Assembly: GCA_002340765.1 (NCBI GenBank)
Contig: DDMS01000008.1
Span: 1-11,792, forward strand
Source of the DNA: Flavobacteriaceae bacterium UBA2540
Lineage (GTDB): Bacteria; Bacteroidota; Bacteroidia; Flavobacteriales; Flavobacteriaceae
DNA: 11,792 nucleotides
Direction of reading: 5' to 3'
Shown one piece after another: positions 1 to 7,836 of the stretch; position 1 is the stretch's first letter, and every line of letters begins with the position of its first letter. Made by a program: the position numbers and the translations under genes. Under the pieces are notes generated by a model. The model was not told the DNA's origin, did not search any database, and saw only the letters and a program-made list of their open reading frames with translations.

Positions 1-340
1 CTTTAAAAAATAATAAGACAATTAATAATTATTTTAATACAAGGATAAAATAAGCTTATAGGGCATCGTGGTATTTTAAAAAAAAGTATTGATCTTTTCG
101 GAAAATTTATTTTAAGAATAAAAACCATCTAAACTCTTCATCACGTTTCTAAGCGATTGGTAATTTTTTACCATTTTTTAGTAAACAATAATGACCCTCA
201 GATTTAAAAATAGTCTCTGTTTCAGAAATATTGATGATCTATTCTAAAAAAATAATTTTAATTAGTATATCCTCAAACGAACTAATATTTTCTTAAACTG
301 TCTTTATTAGAGTTGTCAGATAAATGAGGTTTTCTTTAAT
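1..340. other. gene-free AT-rich region downstream of clpC
   Basis: No reading frame of convincing length or composition crosses this stretch; stops are frequent in all frames. Two weak hairpins are visible. At 158-173 TGGTAA and TTACCA form a perfect 6-bp stem with a TTTT loop followed by six T on the plus strand; it could end a plus-strand gene lying left of the window. The second, at 261-286, faces clpC and is listed separately. Otherwise I see nothing in it. Confidence 0.6.
245..286 (-). terminator. possible weak terminator of clpC
   Basis: Read on the minus strand, ATTAGT and ACTAAT (281-286 and 261-266) can pair across a 14-base loop, followed by an A/T stretch ending in a T run (245-253). 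It lies about 55 bp past the clpC stop codon. The stem is short and AT-rich and the loop is long, so this is only a candidate. Confidence 0.25.
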
Positions 341-2917
341 TTAAGAGCCTGATTCAGTTCGAGATTCTATTTTTTTAGAACCTTTTCTGATTTTTACAAA
401 AAGCTCACTTTTCTCTTCATCCAATTCCATGGTGATAGTATCTCCTTCTGTCAGTTTTGAGTTTACTATTTCTTCAGCAAGCGCATCTTCAACATATTTT
501 TGAATCGCTCTTTTTAGTGGTCTTGCGCCATATTTTTTATCAAACCCTTTTTCAGTAATAAAATCTTTTGCTTTTTCACTGATATTTAAAGTGTACCCTA
601 AATCAGAAATTCTAAGTAAAAGTTTATTCAATTCGATATCGATAATTGAATGAATATCTGCTTTTTCAAGTGCATTAAAAATGACAACATCATCAATTCT
701 GTTCAGGAACTCAGGAGCAAATGATTTTTTTAAAGCGCCTTCAATCACCGATTTTGCATAATCTTCAGATTGTGCTTCTTTTGAAGAAGTTCCAAAACCA
801 ACGCCGCCACCAAAATCTTTTATTTGACGTGCTCCGATATTAGACGTCATAATAATAATGGTATTTCTAAAATCGATTTTTCTACCTAAACTATCAGTAA
901 TATACCCGTCATCTAAAATTTGCAGTAACATATTAAAAACATCCGGATGTGCTTTTTCAATTTCATCCAAAAGCACCACTGCATATGGTTTTCTTCTAAC
1001 TTTTTCAGTTAATTGTCCTCCTTCCTCATAACCAACATAACCTGGAGGTGCACCAATTAATCGTGAAATCGCAAATTTCTCCATGTATTCACTCATGTCG
1101 ATTCGAATCAAAGATTCTTCTGAATCAAATAATTCTTTTGCCAGAATTTTTGCTAACTGAGTTTTTCCAACACCTGTTTGTCCCAAGAAAATAAAAGAAC
1201 CAATTGGTTTGTTCGGGTCTTTTAATCCAACTCTGTTTCTTTGAATAGCTTTTACAACTTTAGTAACAGCTTCATTTTGACCTATTACTTTACCTTTAAT
1301 TAATTGAGGCAATTCGAATAAACGATGACTTTCAGCTTCTGCAACTCTGTTTACAGGAATTCCTGTCATCATAGAAACCACTTCAGCAACATTGTCTTCG
1401 GTTACAATTTCTCTGTTCAATTTTGAGTCTTCTTCCCATTGTTTTTGGGCAGAATGTAAGGCAGCTTCCATGTTTTTTTCATCATCTCTTAATTTGGCTG
1501 CTTCCTCATATTTTTGACCATTTACGGCTTTGGTTTTTCTATCACGAATTACTTCTAATTGCGCCTCCAATTCCAAAACTTGTTTAGGAACCACAATATT
1601 TGTGATGTGAATTCTTGAGCCAGATTCATCCAAAGCATCAATTGCTTTATCAGGTAAATACCTATCTGTCATATATCTACTTGTTAATTTTACGCAAGCT
1701 TCAATAGCTTCATTTGTATAATTAACATTGTGATGTTCTTCATATTTATTTTTGATATTATGCAAAATTTGAATGGTTTCTTCAACAGTTGTTGGATCAA
1801 CAATTACTTTTTGAAAACGTCTTTCTAAAGCTCCATCTTTTTCAATATTTTGACGATATTCATTCAGTGTCGTTGCGCCAATACATTGCACTTCACCTCT
1901 TGCCAATGCTGGTTTTAACATGTTTGATGCATCTAATGAACCTGTTGCACCACCTGCACCAACAATGGTGTGAATTTCGTCAATAAATAAAATAATATCG
2001 TCATTTTTTTCAAGTTCGTTCATCAAAGCTTTCATTCGCTCTTCAAACTGACCTCTATATTTTGTTCCTGCAACCAAACTTGCCAAATCAAGAGAAACAA
2101 TTCGCTTGTCAAATAGAATTCTAGAAACTTTACGTTCAATAATTCTAAGAGCCAAACCTTCAGCAATGGCTGATTTTCCAACGCCAGGTTCACCAATTAA
2201 CATTGGGTTATTTTTCTTTCTTCTGCTTAAAATTTGTGAAACTCGTTCAATTTCTTTTTGTCTTCCAACAACAGGATCTAATTTTCCAGCTTCTGCCAAT
2301 GAAGTTAAATCTCTGCCAAAATTGTCTAAAACCGGTGTTTTAGATTTTCTTACTGTTTTTCCTCTTTGAGATTGATCAAAAGGATTTGATTTTTCTTGAT
2401 TATATTCATCTTCAGAAGGAATTTCTGAGATTGGATTTGATGGTAAATTTTGGTCATTATTGATATCATTTTCTTCCGCATGAAGTCGTTTATACAAAGC
2501 TTTTGCTTCATCATAGTTTACATGATATTTTTGAATCAATTTGGTAGTTGGGTCATTTTCATTTCTTAAAATACAAAGTAATAAATGGGCTGTATCTATT
2601 GATTCGCTTTCATATAATTTTGCTTCTAAAAAAGTTGTTTTTAGCGCTTTTTCTGCTTGTCTTGTTAGTTGCAAATTTAGTTTATTTGAACTGTCAATAA
2701 ATGCTGGATTTGAAGGATTTAGTTGTTCAAGTTTTTTGCGTAACAGATTTAAATCCACATCAAATGCTGTTAAAATTTCTATTGCTTTCCCTTCGCCTTT
2801 TCTGATTAATCCAAGTAATAAATGTTCAGTTCCAATAAATTCGTGCCCTAATCTGAGCGCTTCTTCTTTACTGAAGGTAATCACATCTCTAACTTTTGGT
2901 GAAAAATTATCGTCCAT
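341..2917 (-). CDS. clpC: ClpC-type ATP-dependent Clp protease ATP-binding subunit
   Basis: Class I Hsp100/Clp AAA+ unfoldase of 858 aa, which unfolds proteins and feeds them to the ClpP peptidase in the cytoplasm. In order: a Clp N-domain with two repeats (about 5-145); a polar, acidic linker (150-200); a first ATPase domain with Walker A GEPGVGKS (242-249), Walker B FIDE (311-314) and an arginine pair in ALERRF; a short middle domain with a UVR-like segment (about 463-490); and a second ATPase domain with Walker A GQTGVGKT (579-586) and Walker B LLDE (649-652). The middle domain is shorter than in ClpB, and the VGF tripeptide at 706-708 matches the ClpP-contacting loop of ClpC, so a protease partner rather than a disaggregase is indicated. 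Unlike in Firmicutes, no ctsR, mcsA or mcsB gene is next to it. It starts at ATG 2917 and diverges from gyrA. Confidence 0.96.
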   Translation of the reverse strand: MDDNFSPKVRDVITFSKEEALRLGHEFIGTEHLLLGLIRKGEGKAIEILTAFDVDLNLLRKKLEQLNPSNPAFIDSSNKLNLQLTRQAEKALKTTFLEAKLYESESIDTAHLLLCILRNENDPTTKLIQKYHVNYDEAKALYKRLHAEENDINNDQNLPSNPISEIPSEDEYNQEKSNPFDQSQRGKTVRKSKTPVLDNFGRDLTSLAEAGKLDPVVGRQKEIERVSQILSRRKKNNPMLIGEPGVGKSAIAEGLALRIIERKVSRILFDKRIVSLDLASLVAGTKYRGQFEERMKALMNELEKNDDIILFIDEIHTIVGAGGATGSLDASNMLKPALARGEVQCIGATTLNEYRQNIEKDGALERRFQKVIVDPTTVEETIQILHNIKNKYEEHHNVNYTNEAIEACVKLTSRYMTDRYLPDKAIDALDESGSRIHITNIVVPKQVLELEAQLEVIRDRKTKAVNGQKYEEAAKLRDDEKNMEAALHSAQKQWEEDSKLNREIVTEDNVAEVVSMMTGIPVNRVAEAESHRLFELPQLIKGKVIGQNEAVTKVVKAIQRNRVGLKDPNKPIGSFIFLGQTGVGKTQLAKILAKELFDSEESLIRIDMSEYMEKFAISRLIGAPPGYVGYEEGGQLTEKVRRKPYAVVLLDEIEKAHPDVFNMLLQILDDGYITDSLGRKIDFRNTIIIMTSNIGARQIKDFGGGVGFGTSSKEAQSEDYAKSVIEGALKKSFAPEFLNRIDDVVIFNALEKADIHSIIDIELNKLLLRISDLGYTLNISEKAKDFITEKGFDKKYGARPLKRAIQKYVEDALAEEIVNSKLTEGDTITMELDEEKSELFVKIRKGSKKIESRTESGS

Positions 2918-2967
2918 ATTTATGTCTATATTGATGTAAATTTAATTCTTTTTTTTACAAGATAATC

Positions 2968-2983
2968 ACAAAATAAATGCCAA
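2968..2983 (-). promoter_or_regulatory. candidate sigma-54-like promoter of clpC
   Basis: On the minus strand the sequence reads TTGGCATTTATTTTGT. It fits the -24/-12 layout (YTGGCA, then TTTTG, with GG and the second G separated by ten bases), with GT in place of the usual GC at -12. The expected start site is about 10-12 bases further on, giving a 5' leader of roughly 40 nt before the clpC ATG. A competing, weaker sigma-A-type match (TATCTTG, 2958-2964 read on the minus strand) lacks a good -33 box. The match is seen in the sequence; its activity is inferred. Confidence 0.4.
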
Positions 2984-2989
2984 TGAAAA

Positions 2990-3002
2990 AAACTGACAGT
3001 TT
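2990..3002. promoter_or_regulatory. 13-base palindrome upstream of clpC promoter, possible operator
   Basis: AAACTG-A-CAGTTT is a perfect palindrome around a central base, located just upstream of the sigma-54-like element on the clpC side. A second symmetric pair, TGCCAA (2978-2983) and TTGGCA (3001-3006), brackets it. This could be a regulator binding site for clpC or for both divergent genes. No regulator can be named from the sequence. Confidence 0.3.
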
Positions 3003-3108
3003 GGCAAGATTTATTCTTTGCGAATTTACTGAAAATCAAGTAAATATAAGCATGTTAAATTTTATTAAAAAATGTTGATAACTCTAATGTTTCTAAACGC
3101 ATAAAATC

Positions 3109-3139
3109 TTTGTCAAAAGGTTAAGAAATCGTATCTTGC
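3109..3139 (+). promoter_or_regulatory. candidate gyrA promoter, Bacteroidetes type
   Basis: TTTG (3109-3112) is followed after 19 bases by TATCTTGC (3132-3139), close to the Bacteroidetes primary sigma consensus TTTG-N19/20-TAnnTTTG. The -7 box has one or two deviations. A start near 3145 would leave a leader of about 35 nt before the gyrA ATG. Confidence 0.45.
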
Positions 3140-3180
3140 CTTGTTTTAAAAATCAAGAATAATATAGTTAAAATACATAT

Positions 3181-5715
3181 ATGGCAGAAGGTGAAAAGTT
3201 AATTCCAATTAATATTGAAGATCAGATGAAAGCAGCTTACATTGATTATTCAATGTCAGTTATTGTTTCAAGAGCATTACCAGATGTAAGAGATGGTTTA
3301 AAACCAGTTCACAGAAGGGTTCTTTTTGGAATGCATGAATTAGGAATTAAAGCAACAGGAGCGTATAAAAAATCAGCGAGAATTGTAGGAGAGGTGTTAG
3401 GAAAATACCATCCTCATGGAGATACTTCAGTGTATGATTCCATGGTGCGTATGGCACAAGAATGGAGTGTGCGTTATATGATGGTTGATGGTCAAGGAAA
3501 TTTTGGTTCAGTAGATGGTGATTCGCCTGCAGCAATGCGTTATACTGAGGTAAGAATGCAAAAAATATCAGAAGAAATGCTGGCTGATATTGAAAAAGAA
3601 ACAGTTAATTTTCAATTAAATTTTGATGATACTTTAGAAGAACCTACAGTATTACCAACAAGAATTCCAAACTTATTAGTAAACGGTGCCTCTGGAATTG
3701 CAGTTGGAATGGCAACTAATATGGCGCCTCATAATTTAACTGAAGTTATCAATGGAACTGTTGCGTATATTGACAATAGAGATATTGAAATTGAGGAATT
3801 AATGCAGCACATCACAGCTCCTGATTTTCCTACAGGTGGAACTATTTATGGGTATGATGGAGTAAGAGAGGCATTTGAAACGGGTCGTGGACGAATTGTA
3901 ATTCGTGCAAAAGCTGCTTTTGAAGAGGTTCAAGGAAGAGAATGTATCATTGTTACTGAAATTCCTTACCAAGTGAACAAAGCAGAAATGATTAAAAAAA
4001 CTGCTGATTTAGTAAACGAGAAAAAATTAGAAGGAATTTCAAATATCAGAGATGAATCTGACAGAAATGGAATGCGAATTGTATATGTTTTAAAAAGAGA
4101 TGCGATTCCAAATATCATTTTAAATAAACTTTATAAATACACACAACTTCAAACTTCTTTTAGCGTCAACAATATTGCTCTGGTAAATGGTCGTCCTCAG
4201 CAATTAAATTTAAAACAACTAATTCATTATTTCGTTGAACACAGACATGAAGTTGTTGTTCGTAGAACAGAATTTGAACTTAAAAAAGCAGAGGCTAGAG
4301 CCCATATTTTAGAGGGATTGATTATCGCATCAGACAATATTGATGAAGTTATTTCAATCATAAGAGCTTCAAATAATGCAGATGAAGCTCGTGAAAAGTT
4401 GATGGAACGTTTTTCACTGACAGAAATTCAATCGAGAGCAATAGTAGAAATGCGTTTGCGTCAATTAACAGGTCTTGAGCAAGACAAATTGCGCTCAGAA
4501 TATGAAGAAATTATGTTGTCAATTGCTGATTTTAAAGATATTCTTGCAAATGAACTAAGACGTTATCAAATCATCAAAGATGAATTGTTACACATCAAAG
4601 AAAAATATGGTGACGAACGAAGATCAACAATAGAATATGCTGGAGGAGACATGCAAATTGAAGACATGATTCCTGATACGAAAGTGGTGATTACGATTTC
4701 AAATGCTGGATATTTGAAACGCACAAATCTTGATGAATATAAGGTTCAAAATAGAGGAGGACGTGGACAAAAAGGAGCAACAACAAGAGATGAGGATTTC
4801 TTAGAACATTTATTTGTTGGAACAAATCACCAATATATGTTGTTTTTTACCCAAAAAGGGAAAGTATTTTGGATGCGAGTTTACGAAATTCCAGAAGGTG
4901 GAAAAAATACCAAAGGGAGAGCTATTCAAAATATCATCAATATAGAATCTGATGACAAAGTAAAAGCATTTTTAGTTACTCAAGATTTGAAAGATGAGGA
5001 ATACGTAAACAGTCATTATGTCATTATGGCAACTAAAAAAGGACAAGTTAAAAAGACTTCTTTAGAGCAATACTCTCGTCCAAGAGCCAATGGAATCAAT
5101 GCCATTACTATTAGAGAAGATGACGAATTATTAGAAGTAAAACTAACTACAGGAGATAGTCAAGTGATGTTGGCATTAAAATCAGGAAAAGCAATTCGTT
5201 TCGAAGAAGCAAAAACTCGTCCAATGGGAAGAACTGCATCTGGTGTTAGAGGAATTACTTTGAAAGATGATAACGACGAAGTTATTGGAATGGTTGCTGT
5301 GAATGATTTGAATAGCGATATTCTAGTTGTATCGGAAAAAGGATATGGAAAACGCTCAAGCGTAGAGGATTACAGAATTACTAACAGAGGGGGGAAAGGT
5401 GTCAAAACTTTGAATATCTCTGCAAAAACCGGTAATCTTGTGGCTATTAAAAATGTAGATGATAAGAACGATCTTATGATTATCAACAGATCAGGGTTGA
5501 CTATCAGAATGGCAGTTGAAGATTTAAGAGTGATGGGTCGTGCAACGCAAGGTGTACGTTTAATCAATATTAAAGAAGATGATGCCATTGCAGCTGTTGC
5601 AGGAGTTGTTCATGAAGAAGTTATTGAAGATGGAATTACCTCAAATGATGAAATTGGCACAGATATCGAAAACAATACAGATTTTGAAAATAACAACAGT
5701 GAAAATCAAGAATAA
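3181..5715 (+). CDS. gyrA: DNA gyrase subunit A
   Basis: Breakage-reunion subunit of DNA gyrase (844 aa), which with GyrB introduces negative supercoils using ATP. The N-terminal topoisomerase IV/GyrA domain (about 8-480) carries the catalytic tyrosine Y121 in AAMRYTE. The quinolone-resistance region reads HPHGDTSVYD (77-86): Thr82 and Asp86 align with E. coli Ser83 and Asp87. The C-terminal wrapping domain has the GyrA box QNRGGRG (523-529), which separates it from ParC, and a related NRGGKG further on (735-740). The last ~30 residues form an acidic, Asn-rich tail. Length and numbering agree with the family and support the ATG at 3181; no Shine-Dalgarno site precedes it, as is usual in this phylum. 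The exported TPR gene follows after 22 bp. Confidence 0.98.
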   Translation: MAEGEKLIPINIEDQMKAAYIDYSMSVIVSRALPDVRDGLKPVHRRVLFGMHELGIKATGAYKKSARIVGEVLGKYHPHGDTSVYDSMVRMAQEWSVRYMMVDGQGNFGSVDGDSPAAMRYTEVRMQKISEEMLADIEKETVNFQLNFDDTLEEPTVLPTRIPNLLVNGASGIAVGMATNMAPHNLTEVINGTVAYIDNRDIEIEELMQHITAPDFPTGGTIYGYDGVREAFETGRGRIVIRAKAAFEEVQGRECIIVTEIPYQVNKAEMIKKTADLVNEKKLEGISNIRDESDRNGMRIVYVLKRDAIPNIILNKLYKYTQLQTSFSVNNIALVNGRPQQLNLKQLIHYFVEHRHEVVVRRTEFELKKAEARAHILEGLIIASDNIDEVISIIRASNNADEAREKLMERFSLTEIQSRAIVEMRLRQLTGLEQDKLRSEYEEIMLSIADFKDILANELRRYQIIKDELLHIKEKYGDERRSTIEYAGGDMQIEDMIPDTKVVITISNAGYLKRTNLDEYKVQNRGGRGQKGATTRDEDFLEHLFVGTNHQYMLFFTQKGKVFWMRVYEIPEGGKNTKGRAIQNIINIESDDKVKAFLVTQDLKDEEYVNSHYVIMATKKGQVKKTSLEQYSRPRANGINAITIREDDELLEVKLTTGDSQVMLALKSGKAIRFEEAKTRPMGRTASGVRGITLKDDNDEVIGMVAVNDLNSDILVVSEKGYGKRSSVEDYRITNRGGKGVKTLNISAKTGNLVAIKNVDDKNDLMIINRSGLTIRMAVEDLRVMGRATQGVRLINIKEDDAIAAVAGVVHEEVIEDGITSNDEIGTDIENNTDFENNNSENQE

Positions 5716-5737
5716 TAATAAATTAAACAAATAAGAA

Positions 5738-6982
5738 ATGAGAAAACAAATAGTAGCGCTTTGTTTAGGATTCATGACAATTGGAATTTTTGCGCAAAAG
5801 GACGAATTAAAAAATGCAGAAAAAGCGATAAAAGGGGGAGATTTCAAAGGAGCTCTTACAATTATTGAATCTTTGGATAGCATGGAAGAAACCATGGAAG
5901 AGAAATACAAAGCTCAATATTATTTCTTAAAAGGACAAGCTTATGGTAAAAGGAATGTTGAAAAAGCAGCAGCGGCTTTTAACAAATTGACGGCTTATGA
6001 AAAACAAATTGGAAAGCAAAAATACACCAAAGAAGCAGAACCAAAATTGAATGAATTGTTAAGTTTTGTTTCAAAAAAAGCCATTGACCAATACAATTCA
6101 GGAAATGATTATAAAGCTGCTTCTGAAAATTTTTATTTAACGTATCAATTGAGCCCTAAAGACACTTCTTTTTTGTATAATGCTGCAATAAGTTCATCAT
6201 TAGCAAAAGATTATACAACTTCTTTAGAGTATTATAAAAAACTTCAAGAAATTGGATACACAGGAATTGAAACTGTATATTATGCAGTTAACAAAGTAAC
6301 TGGTGTTAAAGACAATTTAGGAACAAAACAAAATAGAGATACGATGGTAAAGTTAGGTCAATATTTTGACCCTACTATCGAAGTAACAAATTCTAAAAGA
6401 GCTGACATCATTAAAAATATTGCTTACATCTATGTAAATGAAGGAAAAACGGAAGAGGCTATGGTTGCTTTGCAAGAAGCTAGAAAATCTGATCCAAAGG
6501 ATATCAATTTACTTTTAAATGAAGCTCAATTGTACATCAAACTAGAGAAAATGGACAAGTTTGCGGCTTTAATGAAAGAAGCGATTAGTTTAGATCCAAA
6601 CAATCCAACATTGTTTTTCAATTTAGGAGTTGTGAATCAAAATGAAAAGAAAATTGAGGAGGCAATTGATTATTATAAAAAAGCAATTGAATTAAAACCA
6701 GATTATGGAGATGCTTATATGAACACTGCTGTGGCAATTTTATCTGGTGAAGAAGCTATTGTAAATGAGATGAATAATAATTTATCTAACAATAAAAAAT
6801 ACAATGAGCTAGAAAAACAACAAAAAGAACTATACAATAGAGCTTTGCCATATATTGAAAAAGCAGATCAATTAGAAAGAACTGAAGATACTGTTAGATC
6901 ATTAATGAATATCTATGACATTCTTGAATTGACTGACAAAGCAGATGCCATGAGAGCGATTTATAAAAAAATGCAAGAATAA
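5738..6982 (+). CDS. exported tetratricopeptide repeat protein
   Basis: A 414-aa protein with a classical signal peptide: Met-Arg-Lys, a hydrophobic core (about 5-18), and a likely signal peptidase I site after Ala19 (IFA|QK). The mature part is predicted to be periplasmic and made almost wholly of helical repeats. The clearest TPR units are near 222-253, 256-287 and 290-321, with phrases such as SLDPNNPTLFFNLGVVN and IEEAIDYYKKAIELKPDYG; weaker ones lie around 59-90, 112-142 and 145-171. An Asn-rich stretch (about 344-353) interrupts the array before two final helical pairs. There is no enzymatic motif, so a scaffold or protein-interaction role is inferred; the specific partner is unknown. 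The gene begins 22 bp after gyrA with no promoter or terminator visible between them, so co-transcription is likely. Confidence 0.85.
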   Translation: MRKQIVALCLGFMTIGIFAQKDELKNAEKAIKGGDFKGALTIIESLDSMEETMEEKYKAQYYFLKGQAYGKRNVEKAAAAFNKLTAYEKQIGKQKYTKEAEPKLNELLSFVSKKAIDQYNSGNDYKAASENFYLTYQLSPKDTSFLYNAAISSSLAKDYTTSLEYYKKLQEIGYTGIETVYYAVNKVTGVKDNLGTKQNRDTMVKLGQYFDPTIEVTNSKRADIIKNIAYIYVNEGKTEEAMVALQEARKSDPKDINLLLNEAQLYIKLEKMDKFAALMKEAISLDPNNPTLFFNLGVVNQNEKKIEEAIDYYKKAIELKPDYGDAYMNTAVAILSGEEAIVNEMNNNLSNNKKYNELEKQQKELYNRALPYIEKADQLERTEDTVRSLMNIYDILELTDKADAMRAIYKKMQE

Positions 6983-7000
6983 GATTTTATTTTCTTTTAG

Positions 7001-7035
7001 AAAAAAACCGAAATTTAGTGAATTTCGGTTTTTTT
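7001..7035. terminator. bidirectional terminator between converging operons
   Basis: A perfect 15-bp stem (7001-7015 with 7021-7035) closes a TAGTG loop. The core is CCGAAATT/AATTTCGG, flanked by seven A on one side and seven T on the other, so a U tract follows the hairpin whichever strand is transcribed. It lies 18 bp after the TPR stop codon and includes two bases of the stop codon of the converging NlpC/P60 gene. Confidence 0.9.
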
Positions 7036-7813
7036 AAATCATCTTTTTTATAACTCTCAATTTGTGAGTATGTTTTTGCAACTCAGCATTGAAAATTCCA
7101 CTATGATCAAGCGTGTCAATTCGCACTTTTCCAAAAGCATGAATGATATGATACTCTTTCAGAATAATGCCTACATGAATAATTTCTCCATTTTCATTGT
7201 CAAAAAAAGCCAAGTCTCCAGGTTCACTTTCTTCTATAAAACTCAATACTTCTCCTTGATTTGCTTGTTGTTTTGCATCTCTGAAAAGTGAATATCCACT
7301 GAGTTTATAAACCATTTGAGTAAAACCAGAGCAATCTATTCCAAAAGGAGTTTTTCCACCCCATAAATAGGGTGAGTTTAAAAATTTAAAAGCATTTTGA
7401 ATGATTTCTGTTTTTTGAAGTTTTCCTGAAAAAACTTTTCCATCATAAATATATTTTTTTGAATTTAGTATAAATTCATTTTTTAAAAAAAATGGTAATC
7501 TAGATCCCAATGGAATCGTAAAATAATCATTGGTAGAATTGGTAATGAAATCGATTATTTCCCCAGAAAAAACAGGTTCTGATGTTGATAATCTTTCGTA
7601 TAAATCTTCTGCGATTTCTTCAAATTGTTTGTTGTCAATAAATCCAACATAAGAATCAAAAAAACCTTTTACTTTACTATAATTTTTTTGTTTTTCGATA
7701 ATTGTAAAATGTTCGCCAAACAGCAATTGACTTATCATTTCTGATTTTTCAGAAGGTTCAGCACGAATAGGAACAATACTTAAATTGCAAATACCGAATA
7801 ACAAATTTGACAA
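7034..7813 (-). CDS. NlpC/P60 (C40) cysteine peptidase with SH3-like N-terminus
   Basis: Predicted peptidoglycan peptide hydrolase of the NlpC/P60 family, related to gamma-D-glutamyl-L-diamino acid endopeptidases such as YkfC. Counting from the TTG at 7813 it has 259 aa. The N-terminal ~65 residues (NLSIVPIRAEPSEKSEM onwards) look like a bacterial SH3 domain, followed by a linking, SH3-like region. The catalytic domain spans about 138-259 with Cys161 in GIDCSGF, His213 in IIHVGI and His225 in IIHAFG. No signal peptide or membrane segment is visible, so a cytoplasmic role in recycling murein peptides is the simplest inference, though other export routes cannot be excluded. No ATG lies near the 5' end: TTG at 7811-7813 or TTG at 7802-7804 (giving MLFGICNLS) are the best starts. 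It lies 23 nt downstream of the thiolase gene, probably in one operon. Confidence 0.88.
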   Translation of the reverse strand: MSNLLFGICNLSIVPIRAEPSEKSEMISQLLFGEHFTIIEKQKNYSKVKGFFDSYVGFIDNKQFEEIAEDLYERLSTSEPVFSGEIIDFITNSTNDYFTIPLGSRLPFFLKNEFILNSKKYIYDGKVFSGKLQKTEIIQNAFKFLNSPYLWGGKTPFGIDCSGFTQMVYKLSGYSLFRDAKQQANQGEVLSFIEESEPGDLAFFDNENGEIIHVGIILKEYHIIHAFGKVRIDTLDHSGIFNAELQKHTHKLRVIKKMI

Positions 7814-7836
7814 ATTATAGAGTTGAATAATTTTAT

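Noticed and set aside
1789..2939. Plus-strand open frames inside clpC, the longest 132 codons
   Set aside because: clpC is intact and conserved across this stretch; these frames match no family I recognise and look like antisense shadows.
3001..3022. Plus-strand TTGGCA followed by TTTGCG, as a possible sigma-54 promoter for gyrA
   Set aside because: GG and GC are separated by 15 bases instead of the required ten.
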